From Prinsepia uniflora (Eukaryota > Streptophyta > Magnoliopsida > Rosales > Rosaceae), in the NCBI GenBank assembly GCA_032719365.1, contig CM064862.1, positions 86,602,503-86,666,502 of the forward strand: a stretch of DNA of 64,000 bases, in the 5' to 3' direction. The position numbers and the translations under genes are program-made. Positions 1 through 12,246 of the stretch are shown here, piece after piece. The notes below the pieces were generated by a model, which was not told the DNA's origin, searched no databases, and saw only the letters and a list, made by a program, of their open reading frames with translations. How positions within the stretch are numbered: the stretch's first letter is position 1; every line of letters starts with the position of its first letter.

Positions 1-366
1 CTTTCAAAGAGCTGGCGCTGGAGTTGGAGGTTGAGGTTAGGAATGGCGAATGGTTTTCCCCTAATTTCAGATGAAGAAATGACCGAGTCCCAAAGGATGA
101 TAGGCATTGATGGCTTGACCCCAGAATTCTCACATACTAGTTGCTCCTTATCTAGGATTGTACTTTCATTTCAATATTGAATACCTGGTTTGAAGTCATA
201 GATAAGTAAGGAAGGACTGGACGAATGGTATGTTACACTGCGTCTGACAATTGCTGAATGAAGAAATGAAAATTTGGAGTTTTGAGTTCATGTGTAAAAC
301 TTCCTCTACAAACTTTTTATTTGTTTGAATTAACTTCCGAACTTATAGATTTTCCAAATACCCCCA
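1..366. other. Unassigned left edge
   Basis: I see no recognisable gene or LTR motif here. A short open stretch at the very start (beginning FKELALELE) loosely resembles a retrotransposon gag phrase but stops after about 25 codons. The segment ends where a minus-strand LTR terminus begins. It is probably older repeat DNA, but this is not shown. Confidence 0.3.
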
Positions 367-1504
367 TTGACAGAAACCATCCCTAATCCCTTGGGATTAT
401 CGTGGGATGAACCTACTCATGTCTAACACCGCGTTCCAGAGCAGGGATAAAACCGTAACCCGCTCGGAGTTACCTAGAGTATGCAAGGATCTGTGGCGGC
501 ATGTGATGTCACGATCTCTGCTACAGCCTGCATCCGCGATCAACTTGAGGGGTGTCAAAAGACAAAACGTGTGAGTTGACAAAAATAAGCAATTATTTAA
601 AATCAATTTTCCCAAATAAAGCTTTCACCCTCCGTTTTACAAAGCATGCATGCATACCAATTTAAAACCAGTACTTTCCAGTGAAACAATACTTACGGAA
701 AACAAGTACTTTCAGGGTAAAACCAACACAGGTTAAAACAAATAACTGGACACAATCGATTAGTCAAAAACCTCGGGACCCATTCTCATATTCGTCATCT
801 ATCCATATCCATCAAATCATTCGTCTTTATCAAGAATATCACCCATCTCTATCCGTCAATATCCAACATCGATCTCATACCGTCAAATCATCCATTGTTA
901 TCACTGTCAAGATTTTTTATCGACACGTGTGCGACTCGGATTTATACAATTGATCTATACCTGGCTCTAGAGTCCGCGACTCGACGACTAAGTGCGGCAC
1001 TAGACTCGGAGTCCCTAACTCGACGTCTCAGTGCAATAACCCAACACTCCTGAAAGTAGTGTCAACGTGGCATTTCCGAAGAAACACATCCCTACTGGAG
1101 TCATAACCATCCTCTCACAGGGTCCTCTCTGGGGAAACACATTCCTGCCAGAGGCCCTTTCCAGGGAAACACATTCCTACCGGAGTCATATCTATCATCT
1201 CATAGGGTCCTCTCCGAGGAAACACATTCTTGTCGGAGTCCTATCCATCATCTCGTAGGGTCCTCTCCAGGGAAACACATTCCTGCTAAAGTCATATCCA
1301 TCATCTTGAAGAATGGTCTAAAAATTGTGGAAACACATTTTCAAAACTGTCGATTCCCAAATCCAAAACAGTTATTTTGCACCAAGTCTCAGCCCAAAAC
1401 TAGTTTCCACAAATCATAAAAACACGTTGTCCAATTTCACATCAAACGGGGTTTGAAAACCCAATAAGGCCCTTGGCCCGAAACTTGGTTTCCAATGGAC
1501 TCAC
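367..1504 (-). mobile_element. GACCCG-family LTR, minus orientation, 3' half
   Basis: Read on the minus strand this is the end of an LTR. The plus-strand start at 367 (TGACAGAAACCATCC) is a diverged form of the family terminus TGACAGGACCCATCC. It is followed by the usual U5-side blocks, including a GTGAG-TTGAC relative of GTGAGTGGAC and a GCATGCATGC block near 645. The LTR is interrupted at 1505 by a plus-strand LTR and appears to resume at 4297. No target duplication could be confirmed because its other end is broken. Confidence 0.7.
1081..1318. repeat. Short tandem repeat, about 53-bp unit, inside an LTR
   Basis: The phrase GGAAACACATTCCT recurs near 1081, 1132, 1166, 1219 and 1272. It alternates with GGGTCCTCTCC and CGGAGTCATATC blocks. 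Spacing is mostly 51-53 bp, with one short unit. CGGAG and CTCCG pieces within units can pair. This fills the central variable part of the minus-strand LTR and has no counterpart in the other copies. Confidence 0.75.
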
Positions 1505-4296
1505 TGTAAGGACCCGACCCGGGATTCGGGATTAGCGACGTGATTAGTACTGGCTTAGTGAGTTTAATCGGTGGTTAGTTGGTTACTTGTGAACCGTTAG
1601 CGTAGAATGACGATTTTGCCCCTAGTTTGGGTAAAAAGTTGACTTTTAGTTCGAACGGTCAATTGGGCATTGACCGATGACTGTGACGAAGTTTGGGATG
1701 TCACGAGTCCGTAGACAGGTGGCACGTCCGATTTGGACAATCGGAGGAAAAGTTATGGTGCTCGAAAGGTTAAGGGCATTATCGTAATTTTGGTTAGATA
1801 GAGGGAACATGTTGACTTTTTGCTGACCTCTTGGTTTTCACGTAGACTGAGGACCGTTAGGTAGATTTCGTCGTCCTGAGTTCAACGACAGGCGGCATAC
1901 TTTCATCGGACGTAGGACGAGTAAGTTACGGGTCTAGAACGGCGAAAGGCAAAATGGTAATTTTGACTCACAGGGGCATTTTGGTCTTTTTGGTGCCTTG
2001 GGATTTATGCAAAGGAGATGAGGACAAGTGTACATGAGGGATTGGATAGTTTTGGATTTGGACCACAGGATTGTGAAATGTGGGAGTTGGCTAGAGGCTT
2101 CTACAAGTTGCACGGGCAAAATTAAAAATGGACCGTGTTCTTTGAGTCGTGCACGAGGGAGAAAACAGAGAGGAAGGGAGTGTCTGGGGACGTTTGGAAG
2201 GTCGAGTGGGTGTGTGCGGTGAATGGGAAAATCAGAGAACAGAGAGGGAGTTTGGTGGTGGTGGTGCTACCGTGTTTCGATCAAGCGTGACTGGTGGTGG
2301 TGCTTAAAGGACGGTGGAGTTGTGCTTAACAGGTTAAGCACGGCGGAGCTCACAGTGGTGGATTGAGAGCAGGTAATTGCTCAATTTTCTCTATATGCTC
2401 TGTTTTGCCGTTTAATTTCAAACAAAAAGTCGTGGCTTTTGGGACTGAGTCGAAGGGTCTGTAAGTGCTAGTTAGGTTCAGTAGGTTCCTAGGAAGCTCT
2501 AGGGTTTGAACTTGTGACGGGGGAGTGCACGGTGGGCTGGGAGCTGAAACAGGGTTTCGACGGGTTTAAGTTCGAGCTGGAGGGATGTGGTGTCGAGGTG
2601 TTGTTGTGTTTTGAATAAGGGAATCGATTATTAGGAAGGGGACGAAGCTACTAGTGGAACAAGGAGCAGAAACGGCTGAGGAATGGCGGAGAGCCGGTCT
2701 CGCCGGTTCGGTTTGGCTGAACCGGTCTGGACCGCTTGGACGGAGGTTGAAGATGAATCTGTGTGCAGGCGCGTGAGGCCCACGCGCAGCCACTTTGGGC
2801 AGCGCGTGGAGGCACGTGCAGTGGTTTCTGGGAAAACGTTCAACTAGGTTTTTGGTCTAATCGTTGTAACGAATCTATTGGGATAGGTTTCTGGACAATC
2901 GGACTTCGTTTCGGTTTAGTTCTGCGGGATCGAAGGTTTAGGATTCCGTTTAAAGTACGTTTAGAAGTTCGGGAAAATTATGGGATTTGAGTAGGACTTT
3001 TGTAAAGTAGTTAGTAACCTCGTTATGGGCTTTGGACAGGTTCAGGAAAGCCGAGGATAGCGAAATGGCCGGGGACGGCATAAGGGCGCGCGTATCGAGA
3101 CGACGTCGGAATGGTCTGTGAGTGGACTTTGCTTTCTAACTCTTGATGCATGCATATATGTTTTTATATGTTTTCTATACTTTATTCGATGATTTGATTT
3201 ATGATTGTGATGGTTTACAGTTTATGCACGTTTTTCGAGGAAATTACGAAATTTCACATTTTACGAGATTTCGTTGGATCTTGTGATTTGAACCTGATTT
3301 TAATGATTTGATTTCGGGATTTGAAATATGATTTGATTTCAAAGGAAGTAAAATGATTTTAGAAATTGTTTTCGGCCTTGAAGCCCAGTTCAGAAAACTG
3401 GTTTTGAGAAACGTGATTTCAGGTTTTGGAATCGAAATTTAGGATGACGATTCGGAATTCGATTCGGGACTGGAAGTGGATTCCGAGTTTGGGTTCGGAA
3501 TGATTATTCCGGATGCCGACTTACCGAATGATGGTTGCGGACTCGGATCTGGAAAGGAGATGGATATGAGTTCTGGGTTTGGATTCGGGATCCTGATGAG
3601 ATTGCGGATTCGGATTCGGAAATGGAAAAAGGTTTTCAAACGATTTTGGATTGGATTTGCTGGATCTGGTTATTGGGTTTAAAAACCTGGATTATATTTG
3701 ACGGGGGTCGGGGCCGGATTGGGTTTAAAGACCCGGATTGAGACTCGGATGGGTCCAGCAGGTTTGATCGTAAAATGATGATTTGATGTTCACGAATTAT
3801 GATATGGTTTTATGATGCTTATGATATGGTTTCTATAACTGTTTTATAGTGTTTCTGTTTCTTATGATGTTTTCTGATAATTGACTCTTAACTGTTTTGA
3901 TAACCGAGTTATGCATGTGGTTTCAAAACGGAGGGCTAAACCCGGTTTTCTTATAAATGGTTTTGGAAACTTTTCTTTTATTTATGGTCCACTCACACCT
4001 TCTGTTTTTTTACTGCCCTCTAGGTTGTGGAGCTAGCGTGGGGTTCCAGCGTCGAGGCAGCGTCTGAGGCATAGAAGTCACGGGAGGGATCCCGGAGTGT
4101 TTCAAATCTTTCCGCGTGCGTGTATGTTAGTTTATCGGTTTGTTGTTTCTGTGTATTTTGTACTATGCTCTGTAAACGGTTGAGTTCGTGATATGTAGTA
4201 TAATTTCTCCTGCGTTTGACTGTATTTGTGTCCGGGTGTCAGACGGGAGCAGGATTTACCTCGGTTTTCGGGGTGAAACTAGGGTGGGTCCTGACA
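1505..4296 (+). mobile_element. GACCCG-family solo-type LTR, plus orientation
   Basis: The sequence opens with TGTAAGGACCCGACCC and closes with GGGTGGGTCCTGACA, the family termini. The conserved first 250 bp holds TTGACTTTTAG, TTGACCGATGACTGTGACG and the CAGGTGGCACGTCC block. A central cassette lies between CTGTGAGTGGAC (3116-3127) and GTCCACTCACA (3987-3997), followed by a splice-acceptor-like CCCTCTAGG near 4015. Neither PBS nor PPT adjoins it, so it looks like a solo LTR. The flanking 5-mers (ctcac, aaaac) do not match, so a target duplication is not supported. It sits inside a minus-strand LTR. Confidence 0.8.
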
Positions 4297-4360
4297 AAAA
4301 CCATAAATCTCAATATACGTGCAAATACGGGATTACCTCGAAATACGTGCAACCATGTAA
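4297..4360 (-). mobile_element. Continuation of the interrupted minus LTR
   Basis: This short stretch contains GTGCAAATACGGGATTACC and CTCGAAATACGTG, which match the middle of the full minus LTR at 40045-40085. It is best read as the part of the 367-1504 LTR lying beyond the plus-strand insertion. It is cut at 4361 by the start of another plus-strand LTR. Confidence 0.6.
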
Positions 4361-4690
4361 TGTAATGACCCGTCCCGAATATCGGGATTGAATATTAATT
4401 AATTATGAATCAGAATGACTAATCGGGGATTAGTTGAGTGAAATCGGATGAAACGTGCAAAATGACCGTTTTGCCCCTGGCGTGGGCAAAATGTTGACTT
4501 TTAGTTCGGGCAGTCAAATGGACTTTGACCGATGACTGTGACGTAGTTCGGGACGTCACGAGTTCATAGACAAGTGGCACGTTCAATTCCGACATTCGTA
4601 GAGAAAGTTATGATGTTCGGAAGTTGAGGGGTATTTTGGTAATTTGGCATGTTAGGGGCCAAATGTTGACTTTTTGATCGGGAGGTTCGT
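4361..4690 (+). mobile_element. Truncated plus LTR, first 330 bp only
   Basis: It starts with TGTAATGACCCGTCCCG and carries the conserved start block (TTTTGCCCCTGG, GTTGACTTTTAG, GTGACGTAGTTC, GACGTCACGAG). Around 4690 the family sequence stops and an opposite-strand LTR begins, with a few bases that may be filler. This looks like a deletion or recombination breakpoint between two oppositely oriented copies. Confidence 0.7.
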
Positions 4691-5488
4691 TTAATTAAGT
4701 AAACCATTAGGGCCTTAGCCCAAAAACCGTAAAACCAAACATGTGTGGGAACTCAGCCCAAAACCGTAGAATACTAAAATTCGTAAACACCGAAATTCCA
4801 TTTCATGAATCCAATAATCCATATTTACCACATAACCATCCTCGTCATCCCAGATGCCTAGCGGCCCAGATGCTTGACGTCTCAGACGTCATATCTCACG
4901 ATATAAGCAATGCATGCTGTTCGGGGTCTCTCCAGGTCCATAGCTCTGACATCCCAGATGTCTGACCTCCCAAATGTCTAATCATAGCAATCGTGCTCCA
5001 GAGTCACTATATGGTCCGGTCGCTCCGTATAATGACCCCTCGCAGACAATGCACCGTGACTTCCCCAGTGTCCCAGACACTTGGAGGAGACCATCCACAG
5101 ATCCTCGTATCAAGATGGTATATGGAAAACAATTTTATAAAGTTATTTCAAAACATCTCAAAGGACCTTACCCGGAATTTCCATAAAACCATCACAAATC
5201 CATTTAGGATCCCCGACCCGAAATCACGTGTATGAAACATAGGGTTCCAGACCCGAAATCACATTTACAAAACCCAACTGGGCCTCTTGCCCAATTTCGT
5301 AAACCAACTAAGCCCTCGGCCCGATCACATAACTCAAAGGGGTCTCAGCCCAATTTCGTAAACCAATTGGGCCCCTAGCCCAATCACATAATTCAAAAGG
5401 GTTTCATGCCCGAATTCATCTTTCCAAAACCAAAACTAGTTCATCAAACCATCAATGAAACCATATGCATGTAAAACTATAGTAAAAC
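4691..5488 (-). mobile_element. Minus LTR fragment with small hairpins
   Basis: The order of blocks matches the complete minus LTR at 38911-41906 from about its position 39228 onward: ATTAGGGCCTTAGCCC, then hairpin-forming words, then repeated GGGCCCCTAGCCC-type words. Small perfect hairpins include GACGTC-TCA-GACGTC, GACATC-CCA-GATGTC and AGTGTC-CCA-GACACT. The U5-side end is missing. A short plus-strand LTR interrupts it at 5489 and it resumes at 6941. Confidence 0.7.
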
Positions 5489-6940
5489 TGTAACAACCCG
5501 TCCCGAGAGTCGGGATTAGTAGAGTGATTAAGATGGGATTAGTGAGCTAATCGGTGATTTCTCGGTTTTGTGATTATTATATTATTATATTCTGGCACGA
5601 ATTTCGAGAAATCGTGAAATTGGTTAAAAATGATATTATGGGCGTGAGAACCCAAGTAAATAATGATTTTGACTCGGAATTGGAGTTACATGTGAAATTG
5701 ATGAATTTGATAATTTTTGGTATCCTCGTGATTTTGTGATTATTTTAATCAGTCTTTCGGGCACGTATTACTAGGAACATGCAAATGATGTTTTGGGCTA
5801 AGCCCGGATTGAAAATGATGTTTTGACTCGGGTTATGAGTCAATGATTGATTTCATGGATTTACGTGATCGTGGCAACTCGGGTTTACGGTTGCACGGAT
5901 TTACGTGATATTGATATTTTGGGCTTGAGACCCAATGGAATTGTGATTTTGGTTGGAATTTTATTTCCATGTGATGACATGATGATATTGATGATTTTCG
6001 GATTTATAAAGTAAATCGGGACTTGGGGCTGAGACCCTGTGTTGATATATGATTTGGTTTTTAATGCAACTGTTTTTCACTGGTTTTTGTGATGGTGATA
6101 TGTTGCGGATATTTAGGGCTTTCGGGAGAAAATATGTTTTTCCCCGGAGTGCACCCTGGAGATAACGCTCGCCTTCGGGATGGAAGTGTTTACCCCGAAG
6201 AGGTCACGTAGCACGATCTTTGTCTTGCAGCCCAGGGGAGGCTTGACTCAGATCAGATGTGCTGGATTATATGGATCGGTAAGTGATGTGTTCACGAGAT
6301 CCGGATCGTCGGCTGGTGAGGTTTTTACCAGCGACGGATTGCTGACTGATGATGTGTTCACAGCAGCGGATGCTCGGATTTTGAGCGGTCCTTGAGCCTA
6401 TTGATTTGCACGCGTTGTAGGGATAAACGTGACTCTAAGCAACAGGATATGGAAATAAGTCCCGTGGATTATGGAAAATGATTTTTAGGAAACCGTGGTT
6501 TAGCGGTTAAAATGATTTAAAGAAACTGTGAACTTTTTGAGATGTTAAACTGATTTGGTGAACATGAGTTTTTATGGACCATGGGAAAATATGTTTTGAT
6601 TTTATCGGTCCACTGTTCATACTTGAATGATTTCATACTATTACTCATGTTTTACGATATGCATGCAAGTTTGTGAAAACTGGAGGGTAAGATTGTATTT
6701 TGATAAATGTTTTTATAAGAGGTCATTTTTGTCCACTCACACCTTTTCTGTTTTGTTAACCCTTCAGGTCGTGGCGCGTTGATCGAGGCTATTCTAGAGG
6801 TGGAGGTATGTGCGGGCATAGGCGCAAAAATTCCCTTGTCTGGCAGGTACTGAAGGGTAGTTTCGGACTTTCAGTTGACTTGTTAGACGGGAGCAGGACC
6901 GGGTACGGTTTTTGACGTCCAGTTGGGACGGGTCCTGTCA
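5489..6940 (+). mobile_element. Internally deleted plus LTR (1.45 kb)
   Basis: Both family ends are present: TGTAACAACCCGTCCCG at the left and GGGACGGGTCCTGTCA at the right. After about 90 bp the copy jumps to central-cassette sequence, so most of the conserved 5' block is missing. GTCCACTCACA (6731-6741) and an acceptor-like CCCTTCAGG (6762-6770) remain. The flanks share GTAAAA one base away from each terminus, which may be a slipped target duplication but is not clean. Confidence 0.75.
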
Positions 6941-7368
6941 TGTAAAATCACCAATGCCACAATCATCACTATAGAAATCAAATATATAAAACATATAAAA
7001 CAGTTATGCATGCATCACAGTTTAGAAAACGTTGTCCACTCACAGACCGTCCTACGCTGCCACTTGTCCCCATTTCTCGGTTTACGTGCAATAGTATCAT
7101 TTTCCGTTTTAGACCTGTAACATCTCCGTCGAACCTCCGATTTTGTCGCGTCGCCTGTCTACGGACTCGTGACGTCCCGATCTACGTCACGGTCATCGGC
7201 CCTCGTACGTTTGACTCCCCGAGTCAAAAGTCATCATTTTACCCAAATCTAGGGGTAAAACGGTCATTTTACACCGTCCGTCTGATTTCTCTCAACTAAT
7301 CCCCGATTAGTCATCCTAAACCATAAATAATTTATATTTAATCCCGATATTTGGGACAGGTCATTACA
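6941..7368 (-). mobile_element. End of the interrupted minus LTR
   Basis: This resumes the minus LTR after the 5489-6940 insertion. It contains GTCCACTCACAG (7034-7045), GTGACGTCCCGATCTACG, a poly-zinc-free conserved block with TTTACCC and GGTAAAACGGTCATTTT, and the LTR terminus GGTCATTACA at 7359-7368. On the minus strand this terminus reads TGTAATGACC, the start of the LTR. Confidence 0.75.
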
Positions 7369-9253
7369 ACATTCCTCCCTTAAATAATTTTGTCCTCGAA
7401 ATTCCAACTATCTCGATTCCACATCCACCTCGTGGAAAACAATTCGATCTCACATCATGTGTACACTTGTACACCCACTAACCAGCACATTACTTGTCTG
7501 CACCCAAATGTTCCATCATGAACCCACGTCGTACCAACTACACCCGACCACGTCAAGTGACAATAATTACACGTTCCGAGTTAATACCACCTGACAATTC
7601 TACCATTACGCTGACCCATTCAACTTGACGGTTCCTCTTAATCACCAATCCACTCTGACATCTGCTCCCACTGGGTGTCACCAAATCTCACTCATCACTC
7701 CACTCTAACATGCCTAGTTAAATTGTCATCACTTGCTAGTCCCGAATCAATTCGAAATCTCTCCCACACCGCGAGTTATCAAATCTCACAGTTTTTCCGC
7801 ATTTCTTGAATTTTACCATGTCAACATCATACGTCCCATAATATCGCACTCAGTCGACACTCACGGCTCCATGGTCACTCAAGAGTCGCACTAAGGTACC
7901 TCGTACCAAGTCTCCCTCAATGTAGCATAAGATCAAAGGAAAGATTTCACCTCGCAGGGCAAGCTCAAACCTACGACATTTATCGGTCTCAGCGTCCATA
8001 TCTATCAACTCCCCCAGTGATCCATGACGCTGGTGAGAGTCACAGAGCAGTAACTTTGCGCAAAGCAACCCGTGGTTACACCAACCACCAACTCACTCAA
8101 TATGGGTATACGTATGCCAACATCTCACTCTACCTGCGTGTAACTGGACGCCATCGAATACCTGCCCAGCTATGATAACACATCTTAAATCTAGGGCTCC
8201 ACTAGCCATACACGGCTTTGAGCACCTGCTCATGCTCATACAATCACTGAACCCGCCAAAATCACTCTGCCTAGCGCATAGTATTCAATGTCCAGTTCAC
8301 GTCCTCAACCAATCTAATGATATCGGAACTAAGCTGACTACCAACACGCTCAACCACACACCACTAGTACATCCTAGGTACCGTCACCAGGCACCACTCG
8401 GCCTGTCCAGTATCGATCCTCACACAAAGTACCATATACGTACATCCATCCACCAACCAGCCTACTACACAGCTCGTAACCAATCACACTTCAATTCTGG
8501 AGTCCATCTGTCAAGTCCAGCACTAGACAGATCAAAACTCCAACTCATCATCCTACACGAGTCCCACGGTCACCCGACAAGAATCATAGCGTCTACTCCC
8601 AATCACGTAATCCAACACATACCAATCCGACTGCCGTCTACCAGAGCGTACCCATACATGCCAAATGGGCATCCAATCTCACCCACGTCTACCGAGACAC
8701 ACCAACTTCGAACCTATCGGTCACCTACTCACTCGATTAACACATCACATTCGATTGACTTCATAGGAAAACCAATACCACCATTCATATATCCAAAATT
8801 GACCAATCTGACCTCCTCAGATACCCCCTCGTTCCATTACTATATCATACGGGATCAACCTCGAATGGAATTTTGTCCCATCATCTTCATAGCCAAATAT
8901 CCAAGACAAATCGTATACACCTCGATTCACTCAACTACCGTCTCATACCGGATTGACTTCGAAAGGAAGTCGACCCAACATTCTCATATCCAAATATCCA
9001 AGGCAGAGCAATAAACTCTCTACCTACCCCACATACACATATCAAAGACAGAGGTTGGATAATCATTCCGTTCAATTCCAAGAGATTCCTCAACTGTCTC
9101 ACAATACGATTCTCCTCTACTCCTAGCATAGCATAATCAGCAAGGCGAAGTCTGCCAACACGGGCACGACATCACGATCCACTCCATCCTGATCCACCAT
9201 AACATCGCCTGACCAATAACATCATGATCTAGATCCACCAAGGATCCACATAT
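7369..9253 (-). mobile_element. Non-coding internal region of a minus-strand element
   Basis: Directly beside the LTR, the minus strand reads GAGGACAAAATTATTTAAGGGAGGAATG, a gypsy-type 3' internal end with a polypurine tract; the chromovirus has the same arrangement at 36357-36383. The rest, read on the minus strand, is very G-rich and C-poor. No gag, protease, RT or integrase motif was found. The long plus-strand reading frame 8172-9014 is most likely a by-product of this skew, since TAG and TGA are rare on a G-poor strand. It is probably part of a non-autonomous element whose 5' end was replaced at 9254. Confidence 0.6.
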
Positions 9254-12232
9254 TGTAACGACCCATTCCAGAAGTCGGGATTAGATTAAAGTTTAATGAC
9301 GGATTAACAAAAAGAATCGGTGATTGGTTGGACACTTTTGGACAGTCAACGCAGAATGACGATTTTGCCCCTAGAATGGGCAATTTGTTGACTTTTAGTT
9401 CGGACGGTGAATTGGGCATTAACTGATGACCATGACGTATTTCAGGACATCACGAGTTCATAGACAGGTGGCACGTCTGATTCCGACTTCCGAGGAGGAA
9501 GCTGTGATGTTCGGAAGGTTAAGGGCACTTTCGTAAATTGGTTAAAAGAGGGGCATTTTTTGACTTTTTGCACGACAAAGTTTCTTCACGTAAACCGAGG
9601 ATCGTTAGATAGGTCTCGACGTCCTGAGTACAATGACAGGCGACATGTACCATTTGGAGTTCGGGAATGAAAGTTACGGACATAAAACCTAAAGGGCAAA
9701 ATGGTAATTTTGCATGATAGGGGCAAAATGGTCTTTTGGAACTTTGGGCATTGTGAGCAACCGGACAGGGACACCTGGGGAAGAATTATTGGATATTTTT
9801 GGGTTAAGACCATAGGGTGGAGGACACCTGGCCATTCCTAGAGGCTTCTAGCCAAGTCGATCACCTGTTTAAGATTTAAACGTTGGGCTTAATCGATCGG
9901 AGAAGAAAAACAGAGAGGAGAAAACAGAGTGATCTTTCCTTCAGTTCCTTGATCCTCAACCTTTGGCTTTGAGTTGTGAATGAAAGATGGAGCCCTGAGC
10001 CTGAGGATTTTGGTAGTACCACTGTGGTGAACCACCGTGAGATGTGGCAGGAATTGGGAGGTAGAATACATACCTCTGTTTTTGGCATTCGATGAACGTA
10101 CCCTCGGTTAACCTACGTGTTGATGAGTTTGGTGGTGAGTATGAAATCCTGGGGAGTGGGATTAGCTCAAGGGACCCAACTGTAAGGCAAAACAGGGACG
10201 GTGGTTGTGAACTCGACGACAGGGTAAGTTCGAATTCAAAAATGGTAATTGATGCTTTGACGCTTGAACTTTAAATTAGTTAATCCAGTGAGGTTATGGG
10301 TGATGTCGGGAAGCTTTTGAGTTTGGAAGGAGAAAGAATGGTGGTCGGGGAGCACGAGAACAAAGAGAAGGATGTTCTGGTTTTCTCCTTCGAATCGGAC
10401 AGGTATTGAACATGACCTAATTTTTGGATTTCATTAGTTAGAATGTCTGTAGAGTTGGGGAAGAAATTAGTGAGCTAAAAAGAATTGAAAAAGGAGGAAA
10501 ATCAGGAAGAACTGCCCACGTCGGCTTGGCTGAACCGGACTGGGTCGGCGAGAGGAAGATGGTGAAACTGTTCACGTGCGTGAGTTTCACGCGCAAAAGC
10601 TTTCAGACACGTGTGGGGTGCGTGAAGTGTATTTTTGGGAATCTTCCAACATGACTTTTAAAGTAATCGATGTAACGAACATTTTGGCGCTGGTTTCGAG
10701 TCAATCGAACATCGTCTCAATAGTTTTCGGGATGTCCGAAGATTTTAGGTCTCGGTTAAAAATAGTTACAAATTTGGGAAACTTGCGGGGACTTAGTATA
10801 AGCTTTATGAAGTAGTTAGTGACCTTGTTATGAGATTTGGACAGGTTCGGGAAATCCAAGGATAGTGGATTGGCCGGGAACGGCGCAGGTGCGCGTGTAT
10901 TGAGGCGACGATGCTATGGTCTGGGAGTGGACTTTACTTTCTAACTCTCAATGCATGCATATATGTTTTTAATATGTTTCATACGCGATTCTATGATTAG
11001 ATTGATGATCTTGATGCTTTACAGTTTTGCACATTTTTCGAGATATTCACGGGTTTCACGTTTTACGAGTTTTCGAACGATCTTGTGGTTTGACTGTGAT
11101 TTTAATGATTTGATTCGGGATTTGAAATATGATTTGATTTTAATAATTTGGAATGGATTTCGGAAAAGTGATTTTGGGCTTGAAGCCCTGTTTATGAGAT
11201 TCTGATAAAGGAGCTTTCGGTTTTGGTTTAGAGACTTGGGAAGGAAGTCTGGATTTGGGTTCGGGATGATGGTTCCGGATGCTAGCTTATGGAATCTTTG
11301 TTACGAATTCGGAGAAGTATTTTCTATGGTTTTCACTAATTGAATGAAAAATGGTTTTGGGATTAAAGACCCGGAAAAAGATAAAAACCCATTGGATCTG
11401 TTTTTGAGTTTAAAGACTCGGATTGATTGACGGGGGGAGGGCCCTGGATTGATATGTTTTGAGTTTAAAGACTCGGTATATGTTTTGAGTTTAAAGACTA
11501 GGTATATGTTTTGAGGTTAAAGACTCGGATATAATACCCCCCCCCCCCCATGGTCTGTGATTGTGTTTTTAGTTTAAAGACTCGTTGATATCCTGGGAAG
11601 ACCTGGTTATTGCGCATGGTTTTGAGTTTAAAGATTCGGGCGCACTTGTGATCCAGTAAACTTGTATGCTTGATGTTTTTCACTAGTTTTCAGATGATTT
11701 GGGCAGTGGCCCGGATGCTTTGGATTTGACGAGTTTTGGGACTGAGTTCCCGGATTTGAGTGATTTGTGATTTGAGGCTGAGGCCTGGATTTTAATAGCG
11801 GATTTGACTCGGGCTTCTAAATGGTTTTTTTCAATAATGGTTTTTGGATATGAATGGTTTCATGACTTGGATTTGATATGCATGCATTGGTTTTTGTGTG
11901 GAGGGTAAAAATGTAATTATTTTATTAAACTGTTTTTGAACTATACTTTATTTTTGTCCACTCACAGTCTTTTCGTTCTTTCAATACCCTCCAGGTTGTT
12001 ACGGTACGAGTTGTTGGTCGAGAGAGACGGAGACATCACACGTACGATCCACAGTAGATTCGGTGCCCTCTGGGAAGTTTCGGATGTTATTAAACGGTCG
12101 AGTCGGGAATCCCTTGTCCGACTTACGTGTCACATGGAGGTTGGACATCGGTTTAGCCTTCGTGTCATGCGTAAGTTAGACGGGAGCAGGATTTAGCCCT
12201 TAATCCTGGGGGATTAAGGGTGGGTCCTGACA
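9254..12232 (+). mobile_element. 5' LTR of a non-autonomous GACCCG-family element
   Basis: The LTR runs from TGTAACGACCCATTCC to GGTGGGTCCTGACA and is followed two bases later by a primer-binding site, which marks it as a 5' LTR. The central cassette lies between CTGGGAGTGGAC (10921-10932) and GTCCACTCACAG (11956-11967). It is filled with GAGTTTAAAGACTC words. The U5 side has an imperfect long hairpin built from GACTTACGTGTCAC and GTGTCATGCGTAAG (about 12118-12178). At 2,979 bp it is one of the longest copies. Confidence 0.85.
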
Positions 12233-12234
12233 AT

Positions 12235-12246
12235 TGGTATCGGAGC
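12235..12246 (+). other. Primer-binding site, tRNA-iMet type
   Basis: TGGTATCGGAGC lies two bases after the LTR terminus. It differs at one base from TGGTATCAGAGC, the sequence complementary to the 3' end of plant initiator tRNA-Met that many plant LTR retrotransposons use to prime minus-strand DNA synthesis. Confidence 0.85.

Noticed and set aside
5489..6940. Independent MITE
   Set aside because: Its termini and internal blocks are those of the GACCCG-family LTR, so it is a deleted LTR and not a separate DNA transposon.
8172..9014. 280-codon plus-strand open frame
   Set aside because: It runs antisense to a retroelement internal region on a G-poor strand, where TAG and TGA are rare. It has no domain, a biased His/Ser/Thr/Pro composition, and no counterpart in the related internal regions.
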